Shown: piece after piece, positions 25,848-33,878 of the stretch | Numbering within the stretch: position 1 is the first letter of the stretch | Layout: each line of letters begins with the position of its first letter | NCBI RefSeq assembly: GCF_003634705.1 | Contig: NZ_RBWU01000006.1 | Location: 310,001 to 374,000, forward strand | Origin: Actinomadura pelletieri DSM 43383 | GTDB taxonomy: Bacteria; Actinomycetota; Actinomycetes; Streptosporangiales; Streptosporangiaceae | Length of the DNA stretch: 64,000 bases | Direction of reading: 5' to 3' | Notes under the pieces: model-generated | What the model saw: only the letters and a program-made list of their open reading frames with translations | Told to the model about the DNA's origin: nothing | The model's database searches: none | Translations under genes and position numbers: made by a program

Positions 25848-27079
25848 CGTCCCGTCTGGTCACCCCGGCCGACGCGGTCGAGTCGTTGCGCCGGAAGATC
25901 CACCGGAAGTGGGCGGAGGCCGTGTGCGCCGATCTCGGCTCCGGCGACCCGGTCATGTTCTCCGTCCCGCTCCGACCCGGAGTGTCGACCGGCACGGGTG
26001 TGACGCGGATCGGTCCCGAGGCCTGGCACGAGTGGCATATGAGCTGGCGCGAGTTCGCCGACCGGGATCATCCCGAGGGCGTGGTGATCGTCCGCAAGCC
26101 GGTGTCCGTTCGGGGTGTGACGGCCGACTACCCCGCCACCCTCGTCGTCGACCTGGACGCCGCCGTCGCCCTCACCTCCGAAACCGGGCCGCCGACCGAG
26201 CCGCCGACCGTGGACGTCGCCCGCGCCCGCGAACTCGCGTCGTCGCTGCGGTCCACCGGCGCGCTGCTCACCCCGGCCACCATCCGGGCCGCCTACCGGA
26301 TCGGAGCAGACGACGCCGAGGTGCTGCTCAAGGCGGTGGCCTGGCTGCGTCGGCACCGGGACGCGGGCGCGTGGACCGCGCGTCAACTCCCGGTCCCCGG
26401 CATGCACTCCAAGTGGCTCGACACCCATGGCGCCTTACTGCGCGACATCGCCGGACGCGACGTCCGAACAGAAGTCCGGCCCCGCCCGGCCGTGCTGCAC
26501 CTGACCTACGTCGACCCCGACCACGCCGCGTCCGGTCGGCGCAGACATGACGCGTGGACCACCGGCGACGTCCACGACCTCGCCTACCGCCCGCGGGTCG
26601 TCCTCGTCGTCGAGAACCGCGACTCCCGGCTCTGGTTCCCGCCGGTACGGGACACGATCGTGGTCGAGGGCGGCGGCAAGGCGGCCGCCGCCCTGCTCGC
26701 TGACGTGCCCTGGATCCGCGCCGCGGACCACGTCGTCTACTGGGGCGACATCGACGCGGACGGTTACGCGATCCTCGACCGGTTCCGCGCCGCGCTCGCC
26801 GACCCCGGCCCGGACGGCGCTCCACCGAAAGAGGTCACCTCGATCCTGATGGACGACACCGACCTGCACCGCTACGCCAAGCACGGGCTGAACCACGACA
26901 AGGAGGGCCGCCCCCTCAAATCGCGCGGGGCGACCCTGCGACACCTCACCGAGGCCGAGGCGACCGCCTACGACATCGTCACGACGGGCCAGGCCTCGTT
27001 CCGCCGGATCGAGCAGGAGGCCATCCCCCTCGCCGACGCCGCCGCCCGGCTGCTGGACGTCACAGCACCGGAGCCGTGA
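25811..27079 (+). CDS. jetD: Wadjet type I nuclease subunit JetD (DUF3322/DUF2220, Toprim)
   Basis: 422 residues, overlapping jetC by 37 bp. The N-terminal DUF3322 arm (VESLRRKIHRKWAEAVCADL, GVTRIGPEAWHEWHMSWREF) precedes a Toprim nuclease domain related to topoisomerase VI subunit A: VLVVENRDSRLWFPP (catalytic Glu), IVVEGGGKAAAALL, and YWGDIDADGYAILDRFR (DxD). JetD cuts the plasmid once JetABC has reeled it in. All four components are intact and in canonical order, so the system looks functional. Confidence 0.95.
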   Translation: MGETHRRGSRRVTSRLVTPADAVESLRRKIHRKWAEAVCADLGSGDPVMFSVPLRPGVSTGTGVTRIGPEAWHEWHMSWREFADRDHPEGVVIVRKPVSVRGVTADYPATLVVDLDAAVALTSETGPPTEPPTVDVARARELASSLRSTGALLTPATIRAAYRIGADDAEVLLKAVAWLRRHRDAGAWTARQLPVPGMHSKWLDTHGALLRDIAGRDVRTEVRPRPAVLHLTYVDPDHAASGRRRHDAWTTGDVHDLAYRPRVVLVVENRDSRLWFPPVRDTIVVEGGGKAAAALLADVPWIRAADHVVYWGDIDADGYAILDRFRAALADPGPDGAPPKEVTSILMDDTDLHRYAKHGLNHDKEGRPLKSRGATLRHLTEAEATAYDIVTTGQASFRRIEQEAIPLADAAARLLDVTAPEP

Positions 27080-27096
27080 CAGCGACGGGACGGCTC
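27071..27096. terminator. Bidirectional hairpin between jetD and pntB
   Basis: GAGCCGT and ACGGCTC form a perfect 7-bp stem around a 12-nt loop. It spans the stop codon of jetD and reaches that of the convergent pntB, so it can end transcription from both sides. Confidence 0.6.
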
Positions 27097-28552
27097 AGGA
27101 CCGCGCGCCGGCCTTGGCGCGGCCGACCACCGGCGTGAGGGCCTGGAGGATGTCCTCCACTCGTTCCTTGGCGTCTCCGAACAGCATGTGGGTGTTCTCG
27201 CGGAAGAACAGCGGGTTCTGCACTCCGGCGTACCCGGTCGCCATCGAGCGTTTGAACACGACGACCTGCCGCGCGTTCCACACCTCCAGGACGGGCATGC
27301 CCGCGATGGGACTCGTCGGGTCCTCCTCGGCGGCCGGGTTGACGATGTCGTTGGCGCCGATCACCAGGACCACGTCGGCGGTGCCGAAGTCGTCGTTGAT
27401 CTCGTCCATCTCCAGGACCAGGTCGTAGGGCACCTTCGCCTCGGCGAGCAGCACGTTCATGTGTCCGGGCAGGCGACCGGCGACCGGGTGGATGCCGAAC
27501 CTGACCTGGACGCCGTGGTCGCGCAGCCGCGCGGTCAACGCCGCGACCGGGGCCTGCGCCTGCGCGACGGCCATGCCGTAACCCGGCACGATGATGACCG
27601 AGGAGGCGGCGGCGAGCGCCCCGGCGGTCTCCTCCGCGGTGATCTCCCGGTGCGTGCCCTGGTCGTCGCCGGAGGATGCGGGCGCCTCCAGGCCGAAGCC
27701 GCCGGCGATGACCGACAGGAACGAACGGTTCATCGCCTTGCACATGATGGCCGACAGGTACGCGCCCGAGGACCCCACCAGCGCCCCGACGATGATCAGC
27801 AGGTCGTTGCCGAGCAGGAACCCGGACGCGGCGGCGGCCCACCCGGAGTAGCTGTTCAGCATGGAGACCACCACCGGCATGTCACCGCCGCCGATGGACG
27901 CGACCAGATGCCAGCCGAGCAGCAGCGCCACCACGGTGACCGCGATGAGCGCCCACGGGTTGGGCTCGACGACGAACACGACGGTGAGCGCGACGAACGC
28001 GACGAGCGCCGCGACGTTCAGCGCGTTCTTGCCCGGCAACATCAGCGGCGCGGACTTCAACCGGCCCGACAGCTTGCCGAACGCCACGATCGAGCCGGTC
28101 AGGGTGACGGCGCCGATGAACACGCCGATGAACACCTCGGCGCTGTGGATGCCGAGCATGTCCTCGCCGGCGAGCTTGGCCGCCTCCGCTCCCTCCGGGT
28201 GGTGCTCGACGTGCAGGTAGCCGCTCCAGCCGACCAGGACGGCGGCCAGCCCGACGAAGCTGTGCAGCAGCGCGATGAGCTCGGGCATCGCGGTCATCTC
28301 CACCGCGCGGGCCCGGTTCAGGCCGATCAGCCCACCGGCCACGACCGCGGCCACGAGCAGCGCGAACGCCGGAAGGCCGATGTCGCCGTCGATGGTGAGC
28401 GCCACGGTGGCGACGAGCGCCACGGCCATGCCGAGCATGCCGTAGGTGTTGCCCAGCCGGGCGGAATCGTGCCGGGACAGCCCGGCCAGGGCACGGATGA
28501 AGAACAGGGCGGCGACGATGTACGCCGCGGTCGCCGTGGTCGCGATCGTCAT
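27095..28552 (-). CDS. pntB: NAD(P) transhydrogenase subunit beta
   Basis: 485 residues. The N-terminal two-thirds form about nine transmembrane helices (dII; e.g. NVAALVAFVALTVVFVVEPN). The C-terminal cytosolic dIII binds NADP(H): IIVPGYGMAVAQAQAPVAAL, then VRFGIHPVAGRLPGHMNVLL, EMDEINDDFGTADVVLVIGA and VVFKRSMATGYAGVQNPLF. It couples hydride transfer between NADH and NADP+ to proton entry across the membrane and so supplies NADPH. It lies 3 bp downstream of pntA on the minus strand. Confidence 0.97.
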   Translation of the reverse strand: MTIATTATAAYIVAALFFIRALAGLSRHDSARLGNTYGMLGMAVALVATVALTIDGDIGLPAFALLVAAVVAGGLIGLNRARAVEMTAMPELIALLHSFVGLAAVLVGWSGYLHVEHHPEGAEAAKLAGEDMLGIHSAEVFIGVFIGAVTLTGSIVAFGKLSGRLKSAPLMLPGKNALNVAALVAFVALTVVFVVEPNPWALIAVTVVALLLGWHLVASIGGGDMPVVVSMLNSYSGWAAAASGFLLGNDLLIIVGALVGSSGAYLSAIMCKAMNRSFLSVIAGGFGLEAPASSGDDQGTHREITAEETAGALAAASSVIIVPGYGMAVAQAQAPVAALTARLRDHGVQVRFGIHPVAGRLPGHMNVLLAEAKVPYDLVLEMDEINDDFGTADVVLVIGANDIVNPAAEEDPTSPIAGMPVLEVWNARQVVVFKRSMATGYAGVQNPLFFRENTHMLFGDAKERVEDILQALTPVVGRAKAGARS

Positions 28553-28555
28553 GGG

Positions 28556-30088
28556 CTAGCTCCTGACGAACATGGCGAGCATGCGGCGGGTGACCGCGAA
28601 TCCGCCGAAGACATTGATGCTCGCGAGCAGGATCGCCGCGAGTGAGAGCACGGTGATCGCCGCGTCGCCCGTGCCGATCTGCAGCAGCGCGCCGACCACG
28701 ATGATCCCGGAGATCGCGTTGGTCACCGACATCAGCGGGGTGTGCAGCGCGTGGTGCACGTTCCCGATGACGTAGTAGCCGATCACGATCGCGAGCGCGA
28801 ACACGGTCAGGTGCACCTGCAACGCCGCCGGGGAGAGCGCGATCAGACCGAACGTCGCCGCGGCCGCGGCGGCGACGCCGAGCCGGCGCAACAACGGATT
28901 CGTCGTGCTTTCCGGGGCGTCCGCCTCGACCTCCTGCCTGGCCGGCCGGGTGTTCGTCGGCGCCGCCGAAACCGCCACCGGAGGCGGCGGCCAGGTCAGC
29001 TCACCTTCGCGGACGACGGTCATCGACCGTTGCACGACATCGTCGAAGTCCAGGACGAGCTGCCCGTCCCGCTGCGGGGTCATCAACTTCATCAGGTTCA
29101 CCAGGTTGGTCCCGTACAGCTGGGACGCCTGCGCGGGCAGCCGCCCGGCCAGGTCGGTGTAACCGAGGATGATCACGCCGTTGTCGGTGACGACCCGCTC
29201 ACCGGGAACCGTGCCCTCGACATTGCCGCCGTTCGCCGCGGCCATGTCGACGATCACCGAACCCGGACGCATGGTCGCCACCATCTCCGCGGTGATCAGC
29301 CTCGGCGCGGGCCTGCCGGGGATCAGCGCGGTGGTGACGATGATGTCGACCTCACGACACTGGTCCGCGTAGAGGGCGGCGGCGCGAACGTTGTAGTCGT
29401 CCGACATCTCCTTGGCGTAACCGGTGTCCGGGGTGTCGTCCGGCTCCGGCTCGGCGACGGCGAGATAGTCACCGCCGAGCGAACGCACCTGGTCGGCGAC
29501 CTCCGGCCGCGGGTCGGTGGCCCGGACGATCGCGCCCAGGCTTCCGGCCGCGCCGATCGCCGCGAGCCCGGCGACACCGGCCCCCGCGACCAGCACCTTC
29601 GCCGGTGGAACCTTGCCCGCCGCGGTGATCTGACCGGTGAAGAACCGTCCGAACTCGTGCGCCGCCTCGATCACCGCCCGGTATCCGGCAATGCCGGCCA
29701 TGGAGGAGAGCACGTCGAACGACTGCGCCCGGGAGATCCGCGGCACGGCGTCCAGGGACAACGCCGTGATGGGACGCTTGGCGAGGTCCTCCACCAGTTC
29801 CGGCTTGAGCCGGGGGTTCAGCAGACCGATCAACGTGGCACCGGGTCGCAACGCGTCCAACTGTCCGGGCGCGGGCGGGTTGACGCCCAGCACCACATCG
29901 GCGGCGGCCGCGTCGCCGATGGCGGCCCCCGCCGCCTCATACTGATCGTCGGGAAAACCAGCCCCGGCTCCCGCGCCGGACTCGACGACCACCTCGTACC
30001 CGAGCTTCTGCAGTTGGGGGACGGTGTCCGGCGTCACCGCCACCCGCCGTTCCCCGGGTGGATCCTCCTTCAGAACCCCAATGATCAT
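28556..30088 (-). CDS. pntA: NAD(P) transhydrogenase subunit alpha (fused alpha1-alpha2)
   Basis: 510 residues, the same length as the E. coli subunit. Start at ATG 30088 (MIIGVLKEDPPGERRVAVTP) with GGTGGAG upstream. The NAD-binding dI domain shows KVLVAGAGVAGLAAIGAAGS, GAIVRATDPRPEVADQVRS, and a DVVLGVNPPAPGQ segment. The C-terminal ~110 residues give three to four membrane helices (VHLTVFALAIVIGYYVIGN, AISGIIVVGALLQIG). The alpha1 and alpha2 parts are fused, as in enterobacteria; many actinobacteria split them. Confidence 0.97.
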   Translation of the reverse strand: MIIGVLKEDPPGERRVAVTPDTVPQLQKLGYEVVVESGAGAGAGFPDDQYEAAGAAIGDAAAADVVLGVNPPAPGQLDALRPGATLIGLLNPRLKPELVEDLAKRPITALSLDAVPRISRAQSFDVLSSMAGIAGYRAVIEAAHEFGRFFTGQITAAGKVPPAKVLVAGAGVAGLAAIGAAGSLGAIVRATDPRPEVADQVRSLGGDYLAVAEPEPDDTPDTGYAKEMSDDYNVRAAALYADQCREVDIIVTTALIPGRPAPRLITAEMVATMRPGSVIVDMAAANGGNVEGTVPGERVVTDNGVIILGYTDLAGRLPAQASQLYGTNLVNLMKLMTPQRDGQLVLDFDDVVQRSMTVVREGELTWPPPPVAVSAAPTNTRPARQEVEADAPESTTNPLLRRLGVAAAAAATFGLIALSPAALQVHLTVFALAIVIGYYVIGNVHHALHTPLMSVTNAISGIIVVGALLQIGTGDAAITVLSLAAILLASINVFGGFAVTRRMLAMFVRS

Positions 30089-30399
30089 GACGACCACTCC
30101 ACCTCTCTCGCCCATCGCGGGCCCCGAGCGGGGTGCGACCCGCCGGTGCGGGCCCGGACGGCGTCAGATATCTCGGCATCAACATAATTCTGCCGCGAAC
30201 GAGCCCGCTTCCGCATTGCGCTGTGTGCCAGTCTTGGCCATGAAAGTTTGGGCACTTGAACTAAGCGCCACCGCGCACGGTGAGCACGATCGTACGTTCA
30301 GGCGAACAGTCACATCGAAGGGACGTCCATGCGAAGAACCAGCGCGTACCCCCGCACCGGTCCGAACCCCCGCTACCGCAACACCCACACGAGTTCCCT

Positions 30400-31023
30400 A
30401 TGACCCCGAAGCTCCCGCACCCCCACCCCGCCACCCGCCACCCCCGCTCCCGGCACAGCGTCCTCGCGGGAATGCTCGCCGCCCTCGCCGTCCTGTCCAC
30501 GGCGTGCGGCGGCACGAGTGATCCTGCAGAGGCGAAGCCCAAACAGAGCGCGCCGGCCGACCACGACGCCGACGACGTCATGTTCCTCCAAATGATGATC
30601 GCGCACCGTCAGCAGGTGCTCGACATCGTCCGGCTGGCCCCGGACCGCTCCAGTCGCGGGGAGGTCCACACGCTGGCCACGACCCTCGAGAAGGACAGCA
30701 CCACCGAGATGCGGCAGATGACCTCGTGGCTCACCGCGTGGTCGAAGCCCACCACCCTCCAGGGCCCGGTGAACTCCCACGCCGCCCACGGTGGCCTGCC
30801 GCTCATCGGCGAAGCGGAGATGAAGTCACTGAAACAGGCCAAGGGCCGTGATTTCGACACCACCTTCCTCAACCTGCTCCTCGGTCACCAGCACAATGCG
30901 GTGCAGATGGCCCAGGTCGAACTGAAGAAGGGGGTCAACCCCGTGGCCAAGAAATACGCCGACGGCGTCATCAAGAACACCACCCCCCTGGTCAGCCGCC
31001 TCCTCGACCTGATCAACAGCTGA
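30400..31023 (+). CDS. DUF305 family lipoprotein
   Basis: About 207 residues from ATG 30400; an upstream GTG at 30280 is open but does not fit. A lipoprotein signal ends in the lipobox LSTAC. The mature part is a DUF305 four-helix domain with the duplicated MMIAHRQQVLDIVRLA and LLGHQHNAVQMAQVEL (His-rich, HxxM-like) segments. DUF305 proteins sit on the outer face of the membrane and often accompany metal (copper) handling; the exact role here is unknown. No obvious operon partner. Confidence 0.85.
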   Translation: MTPKLPHPHPATRHPRSRHSVLAGMLAALAVLSTACGGTSDPAEAKPKQSAPADHDADDVMFLQMMIAHRQQVLDIVRLAPDRSSRGEVHTLATTLEKDSTTEMRQMTSWLTAWSKPTTLQGPVNSHAAHGGLPLIGEAEMKSLKQAKGRDFDTTFLNLLLGHQHNAVQMAQVELKKGVNPVAKKYADGVIKNTTPLVSRLLDLINS

Positions 31024-31114
31024 CAAGCACATCCGCAACACGCCTCCGCGGCCGTGAGCGTGTCCCCCGAGAACACGCTCACGGCTCCGCGGACGAACAA
31101 GAGGCTCGGAGAAA

Positions 31115-31489
31115 TTGTTGATCGAATTTCCACAGATGCGAGAGATGGTGGTGGAGGTGGTCCGCACTCTTTCCGATATCGAATATCAACAAAAGATGTG
31201 GGTCGACGAGAGGTATCAACACCCGAATCTCATAGAGGACCTTGATGAGAATCTCAGCGCCCTCTACGACCTCACCTCGGTCGCGGAGTGTCCGCACGAT
31301 TACATCGGTGCGGTTTTGGTGGATATCGATGAGGCCGAAGCGATGGAGGCCCTGCATATCGCGATTGAGGAGTTTCTCGGCTCCGTCGACGGCTCGCTTG
31401 AGGATGCGGTACTCATCGCCATGCCAGGCTGGCGGAAGGTGGTCGATCAGGCCCAAGCCACGCTTCGGGTTCTCACGCGGGAACGGTAA
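31115..31489 (+). CDS. SCO4402-like small protein
   Basis: 124 residues from a TTG at 31115 preceded by GGAG. The acidic helical body reads FPQMREMVVEVVRTLSDIEY, then DLDENLSALYDLTSVAECPH, and DEAEAMEALHIAIEEFLGS and ends in MPGWRKVVDQAQATL. This matches, as far as I recall, the SCO4402 family of uncharacterised actinomycete proteins. Codon use is noticeably less GC-rich than the flanks. Confidence 0.6.
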   Translation: MLIEFPQMREMVVEVVRTLSDIEYQQKMWVDERYQHPNLIEDLDENLSALYDLTSVAECPHDYIGAVLVDIDEAEAMEALHIAIEEFLGSVDGSLEDAVLIAMPGWRKVVDQAQATLRVLTRER

Positions 31490-31496
31490 AGGATGC

Positions 31497-31736
31497 TCAC
31501 CTCGTGGCGCTTTCGGAGAGGGCTTGGAGGTGGGTGGCGGCTCGGACCAGGTCGGTGGCGGCGATGGTCGTCGCCGTCAGGTGGGCGTCGGCGACGGCGG
31601 CGAACCACGGGGGTGTCGTCGGGTCGTCCCGGAGCTGTCGGGCCAGGGCGCGTAGGCGGGACGTGGCGGCGTTGACGGCCTCCGCGTCGGCCAGGAGGAG
31701 GGCGGCGGAGTCGGCGACCGAGCGAGGGGTGGGCAT
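31497..31736 (-). CDS. Small helical hypothetical protein
   Basis: 79 residues, Ala/Leu-rich and helical (SAALLLADAEAVNAATSRLR, DAHLTATTIAATDLVRAATH). It lies 9 bp after the alpha/beta-hydrolase gene and on the same strand, so it is probably the last gene of the P450-peroxidase-hydrolase operon. No family recognised. Confidence 0.5.
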   Translation of the reverse strand: MPTPRSVADSAALLLADAEAVNAATSRLRALARQLRDDPTTPPWFAAVADAHLTATTIAATDLVRAATHLQALSESATR

Positions 31737-31745
31737 GGCGGCCTC

Positions 31746-33878
31746 CTAGGCGGGGAAGACGTGCGCGCCCGCGTCGCGGCGGAGTAACTGGTGCGGGCTG
31801 CGGTGACAGAGGAACGGGCGGGCGCCGTCCAGGCCGAGGGCGCGCAACGCGTCGGCGAGAGGGTGGTCGCCGTCACCGACGTGCAACCGTGCGCGAGGCG
31901 CGAGATGCAGGCGGGACGGTCCTTGGGCGTGGACGACCGAGCGCAGGGTGGCGTCCGCCAGCATGGAGTACAGGACCGGTTCGCCGCAGCGTGACCGGTT
32001 GCTCGGGCCGAGCGGCCCGGAGAAGGTCAGGGCGCGGTCCTCGCGGGCGCCGACCGTGACGGCGGCGGCTCGGGCGTCCAGACGGACGTGGATCGGGACG
32101 GTGAAGGCGTGCTCGCTCCACAGGTTCCGGTGGGCGGCGCCCGCGGCCGGAGTGCTCAACGCCGTGGCGAGCGTCCACAGGCCGGCGCCGCGCCACTGCG
32201 GCGGGCGCCGCAGGTCCCGCCAGACGCCGACGGGCCGGGGACACCACGGATCGTGGATCAGGACACCGAGGGTGACCTCGTGATGTGGGCCCAGCGTGCT
32301 CTCCCGATGGTCGCGGACGTCCAACGCGACCAGCGACCGCCTACCGGCGCGCACCGGGACGGCATCGTCCAGCACGGCGGCGGCCGACGCGGCGTCGACC
32401 GTGAACCACGCCGTCAGGGCCGCCGCGTCCGACGTGCACACGGGCAGTTCCACCGGCCCGTCCGGAGTGGGCTCGACGCGGGAGGCGACGGTGAGGAACG
32501 GGAAGCCCGCCGGGCGGCGCGCGTCGTCGTACAACTGGTAGAGGCGGCGTTCGACGACGGGACCGTTGTACGGCGCCAGTTGCCGTTCGATGTGCGCGCG
32601 GGCCTCCGGGAGGTCGTGTTCGACGTTGGCGGCGTACTGCTCCAGGCTGTGGCAGGCGGGGAACAGGTGCGTCGGGTCGGTGTAGTCGACCACGTACCGG
32701 CCGGGCTGTTCCGCGAAACAGTTCCCGGCGCCCTGTCCGTCCAGGCTGGGGATGATGTCGTGCTGGTTGGTGATGCTGACGACCCACGTCGCCGGGTTCA
32801 CGGGTGCCTTGAAGTCGATCGGCGAGCCGATCGCGATGACGTGGGTGAGGCGGTACCTGGCGTTGAGCGCGGCGTCCTGGCTCAGGCTCATGACCGCGGC
32901 GCCGCCCGCGCTGTGGCCGATGAGGGCGAGGTCGGCGCCGGCCGGGATCCGATGGTCGGCGATCGCCTTGGCGAGGGAGCGGCTATAGGGGCCGCTGTCC
33001 AGGACGGTGGCGCTGAACGCGCCGAGCAGGTCGGCGGGGGAGGCGCCGTCGGGTGTGCCCATCCGCATCCCGGGGGCCAGCAGCACGTACCGTTCGACGT
33101 CGTCGGGTCCGCGCACGGTGAGGATGAGCGCGCGGCCGGACGTCCCGATCGCGATCAGGTCGCCGAGCAGGCCGAGCAGGGACGCCTCCGAGCAGAACCG
33201 GGCGGCCTCCGGCCCGGTCGGCTCGGCGCGGACGGCGGCGCCCCGGCCACGGTCCAGGCGCGCGATGACACGGTTGCTCAGCCCGGTCAGCGGGTCGGCG
33301 GTCGCGGCGCCCATGCCGGTGGCGATGAGCCAGGCGGTCTGGTCGTTCAGCGGGTTGCGGTCGAGCAGCGCGCGTAGCGCGAGGATCTCGCTGAAGACGG
33401 GTGACACGGCGGTGAGGGCGCGCTTTCCGCCCCGGTCCTTGACGAGGGTGCGCAGCGCGCCGACCACGTCTGCCTGGCCTGCGCCGACCGCCTCGATCAG
33501 CCGGTGCACCAGCGGATCCTCGGTGAGGGTCGGGTCGGCGTGGGCGACCGCGGCGATACGCAGCCGCAACGACGTGACCATGATGGAGACGGGCAGGCTC
33601 GCCGCGCCGGCCAGCCCACCGACCTTCGCGCCGAGGACGCCGAGCACGCCGCCCGCCGGGGCCCAGCCGAGCCCGGCGGGATCGGTGATGGCGCGGGCCA
33701 GCGATCGTTGCGCCCGCCATCCCGCCTGCGGGGCCCGGCACGCGGCGGCGGCGACCCGCGGATCGGCGAGCGCGGCCGTGGCGTGCGCGGACGCCTCACG
33801 AAGCGTGTGCGCGATCTCGGCGAGTTCCCGTGCGGCGGCCCGTAGCCGTTGTGCGGCGTCCTCACCGCCCGGGGTCAT
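31746..33878 (-). CDS. Alpha/beta-hydrolase (lipase) with acetoacetate-decarboxylase-like C-terminal domain
   Basis: 710 residues. ATG at 33878 overlaps the upstream peroxidase stop (ATGA). A helical N-terminal part (~1-200) includes a possible membrane-associated stretch (GVLGVLGAKVGGLAGAASLP). It leads to a lipase domain with VERYVLLAPGMRMG, the elbow ALIGHSAGGAAVMS (Ser323), and SITNQHDIIPSLD (Asp). After about residue 480 the sequence changes to PFLTVASRVEPTPDGPVELP, VALDVRDHRESTLGPHHEV and TLGVLIHDPWCPRPVG, which resembles the acetoacetate-decarboxylase-like fold seen in fatty-acid and polyketide tailoring enzymes. It may release or cyclise an oxygenated fatty acid. Confidence 0.75.
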   Translation of the reverse strand: MTPGGEDAAQRLRAAARELAEIAHTLREASAHATAALADPRVAAAACRAPQAGWRAQRSLARAITDPAGLGWAPAGGVLGVLGAKVGGLAGAASLPVSIMVTSLRLRIAAVAHADPTLTEDPLVHRLIEAVGAGQADVVGALRTLVKDRGGKRALTAVSPVFSEILALRALLDRNPLNDQTAWLIATGMGAATADPLTGLSNRVIARLDRGRGAAVRAEPTGPEAARFCSEASLLGLLGDLIAIGTSGRALILTVRGPDDVERYVLLAPGMRMGTPDGASPADLLGAFSATVLDSGPYSRSLAKAIADHRIPAGADLALIGHSAGGAAVMSLSQDAALNARYRLTHVIAIGSPIDFKAPVNPATWVVSITNQHDIIPSLDGQGAGNCFAEQPGRYVVDYTDPTHLFPACHSLEQYAANVEHDLPEARAHIERQLAPYNGPVVERRLYQLYDDARRPAGFPFLTVASRVEPTPDGPVELPVCTSDAAALTAWFTVDAASAAAVLDDAVPVRAGRRSLVALDVRDHRESTLGPHHEVTLGVLIHDPWCPRPVGVWRDLRRPPQWRGAGLWTLATALSTPAAGAAHRNLWSEHAFTVPIHVRLDARAAAVTVGAREDRALTFSGPLGPSNRSRCGEPVLYSMLADATLRSVVHAQGPSRLHLAPRARLHVGDGDHPLADALRALGLDGARPFLCHRSPHQLLRRDAGAHVFPA

